Assembly (NCBI RefSeq): GCF_001886955.1
Contig: NZ_CP016804.1
Location: 434,001 to 498,000, forward strand
Length of the DNA: 64,000 nt
Reading direction: 5' to 3'
Origin: Halodesulfurarchaeum formicicum
Lineage (GTDB): Archaea > Halobacteriota > Halobacteria > Halobacteriales > Halobacteriaceae
Shown here: in pieces, positions 1-8,799 of the stretch
How positions within the stretch are numbered: position 1 is the first letter of the stretch
Layout of the letters: each line of letters opens with the position of its first letter
Program-made: the position numbers and the translations under genes
Notes under the pieces: generated by a model
What the model was told of the DNA's origin: nothing
The model's database searches: none
The model's input: the letters and a program-made list of their open reading frames with translations, nothing else

Positions 1-210
1 CTCGTGGTCTATCGCGACCTGCCCAACCGGTTCACGGGAAGTTTGCTCCTCTTTGCAGTCGCACTGTTGCTCTACGCGATGGCCTCCAACCCGGCGATCC
101 ACGTCCTCTTCGGGTTCCGCGGCGGGCCCGAACTGGGTCCGTTTGCCTTCCTGCCGGACCTCTTTGCCGCTTTCGCGGTGACGGTCCTGCTCTATCAGAG
201 TTTTCAGTAG
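1..210 (+). CDS. C-terminal end of a small membrane protein (partial)
   Basis: The reading frame is open from the first base of the window to a TAG at 208-210, so the gene probably begins upstream; a GTG at 4 is only an internal candidate start. The roughly 70 visible residues form two hydrophobic segments (around residues 12-28 and 48-66) separated by a Gly/Pro-rich loop. This looks like a short haloarchaeal membrane protein of unknown function. It ends head to head with the stop of the histidine kinase on the other strand. No catalytic motif is visible and I cannot assign a family with confidence. Confidence 0.5.
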   Translation, partial: LVVYRDLPNRFTGSLLLFAVALLLYAMASNPAIHVLFGFRGGPELGPFAFLPDLFAAFAVTVLLYQSFQ

Positions 211-2109
211 TCAGTCGCCGGTTCGAATCTCGAAGCGGGCCCCGCCGTTCGTTGCGGTCTCCAGCTCGACGGTCCAGCCGTGGGCTTCAACGATGTCGGC
301 GACGATATCCAGTCCCAGGCCGGTCCCGTCCCGCGAGGTCGTATAGCCGGACTCGAAGACTGTCTCTCGGTCTTCCGCGGGAATCCCGGGCCCGTCGTCC
401 TCGACGTAAAAGCCGTCGTCGAGGTCACCGACGGTCACTGTCACTTCCGAGCCGGCGTGTTCGACGGCGTTCCAGAAGAGGTTTTCCAGGGCCCGCCGGA
501 GCCGACCTCGGTCAGCCGCGAGAGTGGCGGTCGTCTTCACGTCGAGGGTGGCAGCAGGGGCGTCGACGGTCTCCCAGCATATCGGAACCAGATCGGCTAG
601 CTCGATCGGTTCTCGCTCCTCGGGTTCAACTGTCCGCCCCTCGCGTGTGAGCGTGAGCACGTCGTCGATGATGGCGTCCGTCCGCTCGATCGCCTCCTCG
701 ACGGCCCCGAGGTGCTCGCTCTCACACGTTTCGGCCGCCAGATCGAGTCGGCCGCTGGCCACCGTGAGCGGGGACCTGAGATCGTGGGCGACGATGCTGG
801 CGAACCGTTCGAGTCGTTCGTTCTCCCGCTTTAGTTTCTGTTCGCGCTCTTTCTGTTCCGTGAGGTCGACGTAGATGGCCAGCGCCTCCGTGTTTACCCC
901 GGCATCCAGCAGCGACGAACGGAGTCTGAACGTCCGGTCTCCCTCCGTGGTTCGGCGGACCACCTCCCGCTCGACGGTTCGCTCCGTCGCGGCGGTCCCG
1001 TCGATCTTCCGAGCGGATTCTCGGTGATCCGGCGGAACGATCAACTCGTTGAGCGAGCGCCCCTCGATCCCGGCCGACTCGTAGCCGAAGGTCCGCTCGA
1101 ACGCCGAGTTGACGGCGACGACGGTCGGGCTCTCCGTTTCGTACTCGACGTGTGCGACCGGTTCTGGGATGGCCTCGAAGACCGCGGCCAGGCGGTTTCG
1201 TTCGCGGCTCAGGGAGGCAGTTCGGTGGCGGAGCGTCTCGACGTGCTCCAGGCGTGCGAGTGCGTTTCGGACGTGTGAAACGAGGAGTTCGGCCAGATCC
1301 AGGTCGGTCTCGTCGAAGGCGCCGGGCTCCCTGTCGACGGCCTGAAAGACGCCGTACTCGCCGATCGGGACGGTCAGTGCCGAGCGGAACTCGTTTTCGA
1401 CCTCTGTCGCGTCGCTTTGATCGAGGTCCCGAACCAACGAGGACTCGCCGGACCGGTAAGTCCGTGTCCCGAGTTTCGACTCGTCGTCGATCGGGACCCG
1501 GTCGAAGTAGGCGTCGACCGGCACGTCAGACGAGACGGCCTGGGTGAGCAGGTATCCGTCCTCGGCAACGTCGGCGATCGCGATGTCGAATTGGAGGATA
1601 TCCTCGGCCGCCTCGACCAGCGCCCGAAAAACCTCCGCCTCGGAAGCTGCGGCCTGCATGTCCATTGCCACCTCGTGGAGTACCTCGATTTTCGATTGGT
1701 GGTTTTGGAGTCGCCGGTCGCGTTCGGCTTGGATCTCGTGAAACTGGCAGTGCGTGTCGGTGTGTTCACCATTAACGTATTTGGCTCGCCCCTCGAATCT
1801 GACGGTAAATCCTTTCCCACCCGCGTGTCTGAGCGTCAACTCCACGTCTGCCACCTGGTCCCGATCGGCGAGGGTCGAGAAGGCGTCCCGGAACGTCTCG
1901 ACCGAGTCCGGCATCAGAAACTCCACGAACGGCCGACCGATCACTGCCTCGCGCTCGTACCCCAGTCTATCCAGCCAGGCGCGGTTCACCTGCTGGATGG
2001 TGCCGGTTTTTGAAAGTATCTGGTACGGGAGCGGGATCGACGCCAGATCGCTCCCGCTCGGCTTCCGATTCGTGGCTCGGTCCCCCTCCTCGCCACAGTT
2101 GTCTCTCAC
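211..2109 (-). CDS. PAS-GAF-PAS sensor histidine kinase
   Basis: Soluble two-component sensor kinase of about 632 residues. Domains in order: PAS (about 25-130), GAF (about 145-290), second PAS (about 305-425), HisKA with the H-box around IVAHDLRSPLTVAS, then an HATPase domain with N box (NLFWNAVEHAG), G1 (DDGPGIP) and G2 (GTGLGLDIV). There are no membrane segments, so it senses a cytoplasmic signal. The frame is open further upstream to 2232, but that stretch looks non-coding in composition and the conserved PAS begins soon after the GTG at 2109, which I chose. A TTCTTAACA-like box lies about 34 bases upstream on the minus strand. The receiver/HTH gene is divergent to it, and the two may work together, although that receiver lacks its phospho-acceptor Asp. 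Confidence 0.85.
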   Translation of the reverse strand: MRDNCGEEGDRATNRKPSGSDLASIPLPYQILSKTGTIQQVNRAWLDRLGYEREAVIGRPFVEFLMPDSVETFRDAFSTLADRDQVADVELTLRHAGGKGFTVRFEGRAKYVNGEHTDTHCQFHEIQAERDRRLQNHQSKIEVLHEVAMDMQAAASEAEVFRALVEAAEDILQFDIAIADVAEDGYLLTQAVSSDVPVDAYFDRVPIDDESKLGTRTYRSGESSLVRDLDQSDATEVENEFRSALTVPIGEYGVFQAVDREPGAFDETDLDLAELLVSHVRNALARLEHVETLRHRTASLSRERNRLAAVFEAIPEPVAHVEYETESPTVVAVNSAFERTFGYESAGIEGRSLNELIVPPDHRESARKIDGTAATERTVEREVVRRTTEGDRTFRLRSSLLDAGVNTEALAIYVDLTEQKEREQKLKRENERLERFASIVAHDLRSPLTVASGRLDLAAETCESEHLGAVEEAIERTDAIIDDVLTLTREGRTVEPEEREPIELADLVPICWETVDAPAATLDVKTTATLAADRGRLRRALENLFWNAVEHAGSEVTVTVGDLDDGFYVEDDGPGIPAEDRETVFESGYTTSRDGTGLGLDIVADIVEAHGWTVELETATNGGARFEIRTGD

Positions 2110-2328
2110 TCTATCAGTATGTTCTGTATGTCGGGCCGTGTTAAGAATCCCCGTGTTTCCCGGGAGGCGTTGGTTCCAATTGTGGGCACCGACACAGTCA
2201 AACCGTGGCTTCGGGCGGCCCCAACTGGACACCCGATTGGTGAGTCGAACCTGGCGGATATTCTCCCGGGGATGAAGCGCAGGCCGTTTCTCCGATTTCT
2301 CGCACCGAAGCGAGGAGTCCGATTGGAG

Positions 2329-2335
2329 TTTATAG
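2329..2335 (+). promoter_or_regulatory. TATA box of the bat-type regulator gene
   Basis: TTTATAG lies 32-38 bases before the ATG at 2367, in an otherwise GC-rich stretch. Haloarchaeal TATA boxes sit about 27 bases before the start site, so transcription would start around 2357-2361 with a leader of under ten bases. Confidence 0.5.
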
Positions 2336-2366
2336 CTACAGGGTCTCTATTGCAGACGAGATTGAA

Positions 2367-4934
2367 ATGGAGGGGGACCCTTCTCGCGGCCAGTGGAGTG
2401 CAAGTCGGGACGGCCCGGTCCACGTTCTCGTGGTCGATGGTGAGACGGAGTTCGTGACTACCGTGGCGGCCGGGCTCACCGATGAAGCGGCTGCCGTCGA
2501 GGTAACGACGGCCACGGGGGCCCAGGCCGCGCTATCGGTTCTCGAAGCCAACCGGATCGACGCCGTCGTTTCGGGCGACCGGATGCCCGAGACGGAGCCC
2601 CTCGAGTTCTTTCGCCAGGTCGAGGCCGAACAGCCCGGCCTTCCGTTCATTATCTTCACTGACCGAGACGACGAGCAAGTTGCCAGCGAGGCATTGTCGG
2701 CTGGGGTGACAGATTACCTGTACAAAACGGGGCCACAACCCATCGCCCGACTGGCAACCCGCCTCCAGAACGCGGTCGCTCGGATCCGTGCCGAGCGGGA
2801 TCTCGAAGTGGCCCGTCGGGACAATCGGGAGCGCTTCGAGCGGTCCCCGGTCGGCCGCTGGATCGAGGACTTCTCGGCCGTTCGGCGAGCGGTGGAACAG
2901 CTTCAGGCCGAGGGGGTCGAGGACATCGAGGCATATCTCGAGTCCCACCCCGAAAAAACGGCTGCCCTGGCCCGATCCGTCGAGGTCGTTTCGGTAAACG
3001 AGGCCGTTCTGGAGATGTACGGGGCCGAGTCAGTCACGGATTTCAAGCAGGGCCTCGGTGAGATTTTTGGCCCCGAGTCGATGGCGCCGTTCCGGGAGGT
3101 CGTCGGGGCAATTGCGGCGGGCGAGCGGAGCTTTCGGACCGAGAAGACCGACCGGCGGCTCGACGGCGAACCGGTCTCGATCATCCTGCACTGGTCGGTC
3201 ACTTCGGGGGACGATGCCTACGAACGGGTCCGGGTGTCCACGATCGACATCAGTGCACGTGAGTCCCGGGAACGGCGCCTCAAGAAACGTGAACGGCTCT
3301 TTCGTGATCTTTATCGAAGTTCCCAGCGCTGTCTGTCGGCCAACTCCGAGACCGAGGTTTTCGATCACGTCGCAAAGAGCACGCTCGCCTCGCTCTCGCT
3401 GCTCGAAGTTTCGATCTTCGCGTTCGATGCTGTTTCGGGTCGGCTTGAAGCGACAGCAAGTGCCGGTCGCGTCGCCGGTCAGCGCCGACCCGTCTCGCCG
3501 GGTGAGGGGCCTATCTGGGAGATCTTCCGAACCGGCGAAACACGACACCTCGAGTGGGCTGAGACGGACGAGACGAAGGCCGTCGGCGTGCCGATCGGTG
3601 ACTTTGGAGTGCTTCTCGCGCGAAGTACCACACTCGAACCGGTCGACATCGAGATGATCGAACTCTGTGTCTCGACAGCTGATGCAGTGCTAACACGCAT
3701 CCAACGCGAGGGGGAGCGAGACGCCCTGGCGGAGGATCTCAACGGGCAGCAGACCCACGTCGAGAAGGTTCGTGGCCTGCTGGATGCGACACAATCGATC
3801 CTTCAGGACGTCCCGGAGTCGACCCGGGGTGACATGGAGGACCGTGTCGTCTCCGAACTCGTCACGACGGACACGGTGGACTTCGCGTGGATCGGACGCC
3901 CGGTGAGGACTGACGGTGAACTCGATCCGACGGCCTGGGCCGGGATGGGCGCAGGCTATCTGGACGCGATCGATCCGACCGACGGGACCGACCCGAGTCC
4001 CGCCCAGCTGGCTGGCCGGCGTCGATCCCAGACCGTCATCGACCGGATCCCCGAGCAAGTTGGCTCCGGCACCTGGGCCAAAGAGGCGCTCTCGCTGGGT
4101 TACGGTTCGGTACTGGCCGAACCGCTCCTGAGCGACGAGGTCCTGTATGGGGTCCTGACTGTGTATGCCACCGAACCGGACGGATTCGGATCGGATTGTC
4201 GAGAGCTCATCTCGGACGTGGGGTCGCTTCTGACCACCGTCTACGCGATCCAGAACGCCCGCTCCTCGGACGTCGGGACCAGAGGAGTCGAACTCGAGTT
4301 CTCTATCGGGGACTCGACGGACCCTGTGACGGCCGTGGCAGCACGAACGGGGGTGATGCTCCAGTTCGATACTGTGCTCGAGACGACCAATACGGGGGCG
4401 CGCATCCTCGTCACCGTCGATTCCGGGCACGAGGGGTTGCCCGAGGAGGCTCTCGAAGTCACGGCCATCACGGATGCAGCCTGGTTCGGCGGCCCGGCCC
4501 ACGAACAGCTGGTTCTGGAGATCGAAGGGCCGATGCTGGCGACGGGGGTCCGGAAGCACGGTGGCCGGCTCGTCTCCGCGATCACGGAGCCGGATCGGAG
4601 CGTGATCGTCGTGTCACTCTCGGGTGATCGGCCGGCACGCCCACTCATCGAGTGGCTCCAACAGACCTATCCGGACATCGAGCTGCTGGCGCGTCGTGAG
4701 ACCGATGTGACCCACGATCCCGCAGGTCACCACCTCGAAAACATCCTTACCGACCGTCAGCTCGAGATTCTCACGGCGGCGTATTACGGCGGGTATTTCG
4801 CCAGTCCACGAACGATCACGGGACAGGAGCTCGGCGAGAGCTTCGATATCTCGGACTCGGCGGTTCACAAACACATTCGTTCGTCGCTCCGAACGCTTCT
4901 CGAACAACTCCTCGTTTCAGCGTCTGATAATTAG
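2367..4934 (+). CDS. Receiver-PAS-GAF-GAF regulator with bacterio-opsin-activator HTH
   Basis: 855-residue signal-integrating transcription regulator. It has a receiver-like domain (about 18-130), PAS (about 155-300), two GAF-like domains (about 310-440 and 470-630), a bat-type region, and a C-terminal HTH_10 domain (about 795-850, beginning LTDRQLEILTAAYYGGYF). The receiver is degenerate. The usual acidic pair is DG (Asp24-Gly25) and the phospho-acceptor position in the usual SDYDMP motif reads SGDRMP, giving Gly70. The conserved Lys near YLYKTG (Lys120) is kept. It probably responds to small ligands or redox through PAS/GAF, or to protein contact, rather than to classical phosphorylation. 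The DNA targets cannot be inferred, although the kinase and chemotaxis genes are neighbours. Confidence 0.85.
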   Translation: MEGDPSRGQWSASRDGPVHVLVVDGETEFVTTVAAGLTDEAAAVEVTTATGAQAALSVLEANRIDAVVSGDRMPETEPLEFFRQVEAEQPGLPFIIFTDRDDEQVASEALSAGVTDYLYKTGPQPIARLATRLQNAVARIRAERDLEVARRDNRERFERSPVGRWIEDFSAVRRAVEQLQAEGVEDIEAYLESHPEKTAALARSVEVVSVNEAVLEMYGAESVTDFKQGLGEIFGPESMAPFREVVGAIAAGERSFRTEKTDRRLDGEPVSIILHWSVTSGDDAYERVRVSTIDISARESRERRLKKRERLFRDLYRSSQRCLSANSETEVFDHVAKSTLASLSLLEVSIFAFDAVSGRLEATASAGRVAGQRRPVSPGEGPIWEIFRTGETRHLEWAETDETKAVGVPIGDFGVLLARSTTLEPVDIEMIELCVSTADAVLTRIQREGERDALAEDLNGQQTHVEKVRGLLDATQSILQDVPESTRGDMEDRVVSELVTTDTVDFAWIGRPVRTDGELDPTAWAGMGAGYLDAIDPTDGTDPSPAQLAGRRRSQTVIDRIPEQVGSGTWAKEALSLGYGSVLAEPLLSDEVLYGVLTVYATEPDGFGSDCRELISDVGSLLTTVYAIQNARSSDVGTRGVELEFSIGDSTDPVTAVAARTGVMLQFDTVLETTNTGARILVTVDSGHEGLPEEALEVTAITDAAWFGGPAHEQLVLEIEGPMLATGVRKHGGRLVSAITEPDRSVIVVSLSGDRPARPLIEWLQQTYPDIELLARRETDVTHDPAGHHLENILTDRQLEILTAAYYGGYFASPRTITGQELGESFDISDSAVHKHIRSSLRTLLEQLLVSASDN

Positions 4935-5021
4935 GGGTTGCATACCGAACCTGTCGTGACTGCTGGTCGGTTGGTCAGGCAGCCCCACGGCTGATTGGCG
5001 CGGAACCGGTAGTATTTGCTG

Positions 5022-6395
5022 ATGTCTCCGAATGACCGGTCCACCGGGTCGGGCACCAATCGTCCACCGACCAAGCAAGACGGGCCTGCAACGCGGACCC
5101 GCAGCGATGGCGGCACGGTGGGACAGGAGCCCCCAGAATCGGCCGACGCCGCACAGGAAACACAGAAGCCCAGCGCGCTGATCGCTGTAGAGCAGGACCC
5201 GGACCAGATGTACGACACCTCCGGGAGTGCCCAGCGGATTATCGACGAGGACTTCAACGTCGTCAAGCAGAACCAGGTGATGACCGAGTGGACTGGCGTC
5301 GACCCCGACGAGGCCGGCCAGGTCAAGTGCATGAATCAGGCCAACAGTTCGGTCTGTGGCACCGAGGACTGCACGAAAAAACAGCTTCTGGAGCAGGGCA
5401 AGGACCACATCGAGGTCGAAATCGAGAAGGACCTCGCCAACGGCGAGACCAAACAGACCCTCCTCGTTTCCGAGCCGATCTACGACGAACAGGGCAACAA
5501 AGTCGGGATCAGCGAGTCTTTCAAGGACGTCTCGGATATCAAGGAAGCTCAGCGGGACGTCGACGCCTCGGTTGCCGAACTGCAGGAGGCCTCACAGGGC
5601 GTGGCGGAGAGTTCGGAAGCGATCACCAGTACCGCGGAGACGCTGGCCGACAGCATGGACGAGGTCTCCGGGGAGGTCTCGAACGTGAGCGCGACGATCG
5701 AGGAGGTTGCGTCCAGCGCCGAGGAGGTCGCCGCGACCACGGGCCAGGCTCGAGATCTCGCCGAACACGGGTACGATACGGCCGAGAAAGCCATCGATAC
5801 GATGGAGGACATCGACGAGGCGTCCGCAGATGTCTCCGCGGACGTCGATGACCTGCAGGGTCGTATGGACGAGATCGACGAGATCGTGGATTTGATCAAC
5901 GATGTCGCGGACCAGACCAACCTGCTCGCGCTCAATGCCAACATCGAGGCCGCACGGGCTGGTGAGGAGGGCGACGGATTCGCGGTCGTTGCAAACGAGG
6001 TCAAAAACCTGGCCGAGGAGGCCCAGGAACACGCCGAGACCATCGAGGACGTCATCGAGGCGATTCAGGCGGACACTCGGGACACGGTCGAGAGTCTGGA
6101 CGAGACAAACGAGCAGATCGAGGACGGGATCGAGATGGTCGACGAGACGATGCAGAATCTCGCTGAGATCGTTGATGCGGTTCAGGAGGCCGCAGCGGGG
6201 GTCGACGAGGTGGCCGATGCGACTGACGACCAGGCTGCAAGCACCGAAGAGGTCGCCGCGATGATCGACGAGTCCCGGGCCCAGGCCGAAGATGTCTCCG
6301 CCGAGATCCAGAACATCGCAGCGGCAAACGAAGAACAGACGGCCAAAGTCGAGGACATCAAAAACGCCGTCGAGCGGCTCAACCAGGGGAAATAA
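5022..6395 (+). CDS. Soluble methyl-accepting chemotaxis transducer with Cys-containing PAS
   Basis: 457-residue transducer without transmembrane segments or HAMP. A disordered N-terminus (about 1-60) leads to a PAS-like domain (about 65-175) carrying Cys103, Cys112 and Cys117 (spacing C-x8-C-x4-C). A long coiled-coil signalling domain follows, with the conserved hairpin tip (DQTNLLALNANIEAARAGE) that binds CheA and CheW. Glu/Gln/Ala-rich heptads flank the tip as methylation helices. The frame allows TTG at 5016, but the ATG at 5022 is preferred. Its stop overlaps the ATG of the cheW-like gene by one base, so the two are co-transcribed. The cytoplasmic location and Cys triad suggest an internal redox or metal signal; this is inference. 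Confidence 0.88.
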   Translation: MSPNDRSTGSGTNRPPTKQDGPATRTRSDGGTVGQEPPESADAAQETQKPSALIAVEQDPDQMYDTSGSAQRIIDEDFNVVKQNQVMTEWTGVDPDEAGQVKCMNQANSSVCGTEDCTKKQLLEQGKDHIEVEIEKDLANGETKQTLLVSEPIYDEQGNKVGISESFKDVSDIKEAQRDVDASVAELQEASQGVAESSEAITSTAETLADSMDEVSGEVSNVSATIEEVASSAEEVAATTGQARDLAEHGYDTAEKAIDTMEDIDEASADVSADVDDLQGRMDEIDEIVDLINDVADQTNLLALNANIEAARAGEEGDGFAVVANEVKNLAEEAQEHAETIEDVIEAIQADTRDTVESLDETNEQIEDGIEMVDETMQNLAEIVDAVQEAAAGVDEVADATDDQAASTEEVAAMIDESRAQAEDVSAEIQNIAAANEEQTAKVEDIKNAVERLNQGK

Positions 6396-6838
6396 TGGCG
6401 GTCACGACCGACGAGCAGACTGCCGTGGAGGACCGCGAGGGCGTGGTCTTCCGGCTGGGGGACAGCGAGTACTGCATCGACATCGGCCACGTGGACGAGA
6501 TCGTCGAGCGCGGCGAACTGACCCCGCTCCCGAACTCCGCGCCGCACTTCGAGGGCGTGATGGACCTCCGGGGCGAGACGACCACGATCTTCAACCCCCG
6601 GAGTTACTTCGACGTCGAGCGTGATGGGGACGGCGGCGATCGCATCTTGATCCTGGATCAGGCCGACGCGAACGTGGGCTGGGTGGTTGACGGCGTGGAT
6701 CGGGTCATCACGTTTGCGAGTGAGCACGTCGAGACACAGGTCGAGAACGGGGCGGTAGAGGGCGTCCTTCGACGGGACGACGGCTTCATCATCCTGGTCG
6801 ATCCGACCGTCGTCGAGGACACGACCGGAGCGAATTAA
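6395..6838 (+). CDS. CheW-like chemotaxis coupling protein
   Basis: 147-residue single CheW domain that links transducers to the CheA kinase. The typical pattern is visible: VFRLGDSEYCIDIGHVDEIV, then PNSAPHFEGVMDLRGE, then a late hydrophobic strand ending DDGFIILVDP. It starts at an ATG overlapping the transducer stop (TAATG), which implies translational coupling and a dedicated partner. No CheA or CheY lies in the window, so the pair presumably feeds a chemotaxis cluster elsewhere. The stop shares a TTAA palindrome with the stop of the convergent kinase gene. Confidence 0.88.
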   Translation: MAVTTDEQTAVEDREGVVFRLGDSEYCIDIGHVDEIVERGELTPLPNSAPHFEGVMDLRGETTTIFNPRSYFDVERDGDGGDRILILDQADANVGWVVDGVDRVITFASEHVETQVENGAVEGVLRRDDGFIILVDPTVVEDTTGAN

Positions 6839-8568
6839 CTCACTCGGGGGAGTTCGACGACGAAAACCGCGCCCCGCGGCTCGTTATCCTCGATCCAGAC
6901 CCTGCCGTCGTATCGATCAACGAGTGTCTGGACCAGATACAACCCCAGCCCAGTTCCGTCGCTCTCCAGCCCGGTCTCCCCTTTGGCGAAGATCGACTCG
7001 CGCTCTTCCGGTGGAATTCCGGGGCCGTCGTCCGCGACCGAAATCCGAACGGTGTCGGCCCCGATTTCGGTGGCGACCTCGACCTCGGGCCGGTCCGTGT
7101 CGTTGTGCTCGACGGCGTTCGTGAGCAGGTTCCGGAAGACCGATTCGAGCATGTCGTCGGCCTCGATCTGGACTGGATCGACCGCTTCTCTCAGCTCGAT
7201 CGTGCCGCTGTCGTACGCCTCGGAGACTTCCGCGACCTCTGCTTCGAGTACGGTGTCGAGCCGGACTGGATTGGTCTCCCCACCGGCGCTCAGGAGGACT
7301 TCCGTGACGTCCCGTGCGGATTTGGTGATGTCGATCGCTTCTGTCGCCGCGGACTGGATCTGGTCGAGGTAGGCCTGATTGTCCTCGGCCACGTCGTCTT
7401 CGAGGAGGTCGGCGTAGGCAGTCGCCAACTGGAGGTCGTTTCGAATGTCGTGGCGCATCATCGTGTTCAGGACCTCCAGGTCGTCCCGCTGGGTCTGGAG
7501 GACCTCCTCTCGGGCCTTCCGTTCGGTGATCTCCCGGAGGACCAGCAACTGGCCGCGCTGCCCGTGTGTGTCTGCAATCCTCGACCGGTCGAGGTCGAAG
7601 TGCCGGGTCCTGCCCCCGTCATCGACCTCGAACTCGGTCGGGCCTGGCTCGTTCTCGTCCTCTTGGAGCTCCGAGAGCGGCCCCAGGAACGCGACGGCGT
7701 CCATCCCTCGCCAGCTGTCCGGCGCGCCAACGAGTTCGCGGGCGGCGGGATTACTGTCGACGACCCGGTTCTGGCTGTCGATCATGATCACCGGATCGGC
7801 CATCGTCTCCACGAGTTGTTCGCGACCGATCGGCACCAGGCGAAAGAGACGGTACCGGAACGTCGCGACGGCAAAGGCTATGCCAGTCACGCCGAAGGCC
7901 GCGTCGGTGAGGTTGTACTCGGGTGGCACGAGCCCGGAGAATACCAGGGCGTTGACGAGGATCGGCGACGCGACGCCGACGGCGATCGCGACTGTCTGGC
8001 GGGTCGAGAGCCGCGAGCGATTGCGGCCCAGGTACCGGGCGAGGACGGCCCCGCCCAGGACCGTCAGTCCGTAGATGTACAGCTGGTAGAGCTTGAACGG
8101 AAGCCCGAGCACCCGATCGAGGACGATCCACTCCTCGAAGGTGATCCCGAGGACTGTGGTCGGACCGTGTGTCAGGAGGCCGGCGGACTGGTACATGAAC
8201 TCCGGCCAGCGGAGCAACAGGCTGCCGACGAGGAGCACGTGCCCGAGGCCGACGAGCCTGATCCATCGGGGGTCCACCACCTCGAACTGCGAGTACGCGA
8301 CCGCGAACCAGAGGAACGCGTAGAGCAGGAACGGCGCGGTGAGGGTGTTTCCGAGGTTGTACCAGAGAAGCTTTCCACCTGCGGTCGTCGCGGCCTCGAT
8401 TGCGATGGAAGTCAGTTCCCAGGTCACGATCCCGAGTGTCAGCGTCCCGAACGCGAGCAGTTCTCGTCGACGGTCCCGGCGGTGGTATCGCTCGAAGGCG
8501 TAGGCTGAGAGCGGCGCGATGAGCGCCAGGACCACCACGTCGAGGACGAGCCACGGCGTGACCTGCAT
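6835..8568 (-). CDS. 7TM-PAS sensor histidine kinase
   Basis: 577-residue membrane sensor kinase. The N-terminal ~230 residues hold about seven hydrophobic helices like the HisKA_7TM sensor region. A PAS domain follows (about 240-350, with PVIMIDSQNRVVDSNPAA), then HisKA (MMRHDIRNDLQLATAYADLL, the His being the phospho-site) and an HATPase domain with N box (NLLTNAVEHND), G1 (DDGPGIPPEE) and G2 (GTGLGLYLV). The start ATG at 8568 places the first helix directly at the N-terminus. No response regulator is adjacent; the upstream side is occupied by an insertion element. It is convergent with cheW and overlaps it by four bases. Confidence 0.87.
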   Translation of the reverse strand: MQVTPWLVLDVVVLALIAPLSAYAFERYHRRDRRRELLAFGTLTLGIVTWELTSIAIEAATTAGGKLLWYNLGNTLTAPFLLYAFLWFAVAYSQFEVVDPRWIRLVGLGHVLLVGSLLLRWPEFMYQSAGLLTHGPTTVLGITFEEWIVLDRVLGLPFKLYQLYIYGLTVLGGAVLARYLGRNRSRLSTRQTVAIAVGVASPILVNALVFSGLVPPEYNLTDAAFGVTGIAFAVATFRYRLFRLVPIGREQLVETMADPVIMIDSQNRVVDSNPAARELVGAPDSWRGMDAVAFLGPLSELQEDENEPGPTEFEVDDGGRTRHFDLDRSRIADTHGQRGQLLVLREITERKAREEVLQTQRDDLEVLNTMMRHDIRNDLQLATAYADLLEDDVAEDNQAYLDQIQSAATEAIDITKSARDVTEVLLSAGGETNPVRLDTVLEAEVAEVSEAYDSGTIELREAVDPVQIEADDMLESVFRNLLTNAVEHNDTDRPEVEVATEIGADTVRISVADDGPGIPPEERESIFAKGETGLESDGTGLGLYLVQTLVDRYDGRVWIEDNEPRGAVFVVELPRVS

Positions 8569-8674
8569 CGCTTGATGCTTCCGAATCGAACACCGGTCAG
8601 TAATCGTTGTCGGTTCGCTATTTCACAACTCGGCCGGGACACCTCCGTGGCTTACAGCAGTAGCAAGGCGAAAG

Positions 8675-8694
8675 CCCACCACTTTAGTGGTGGG
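8675..8694. repeat. Left-end hairpin of the IS element
   Basis: CCCACCAC-TTTA-GTGGTGGG is a perfect 8-bp stem with a 4-base loop. Subterminal hairpins of this kind are what the TnpA transposase of IS200/IS605 elements recognises, here presumably supplied in trans. Confidence 0.7.
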
Positions 8695-8771
8695 ATGAAG
8701 CCGACAACTGAGAACCAAACCACGGCCCTACACTAAATTGGATATTCCACGTTTTCGAAATCCCAAATAAT

Positions 8772-8779
8772 TATATAAA
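8772..8779 (+). promoter_or_regulatory. TATA box of tnpB
   Basis: TATATAAA-like sequence in a strongly AT-rich stretch (8764-8785), about 25 bases before the GTG at 8800. This fits a leaderless or nearly leaderless tnpB message. Confidence 0.5.
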
Positions 8780-8799
8780 TTAAACGACTATGCTTACTT

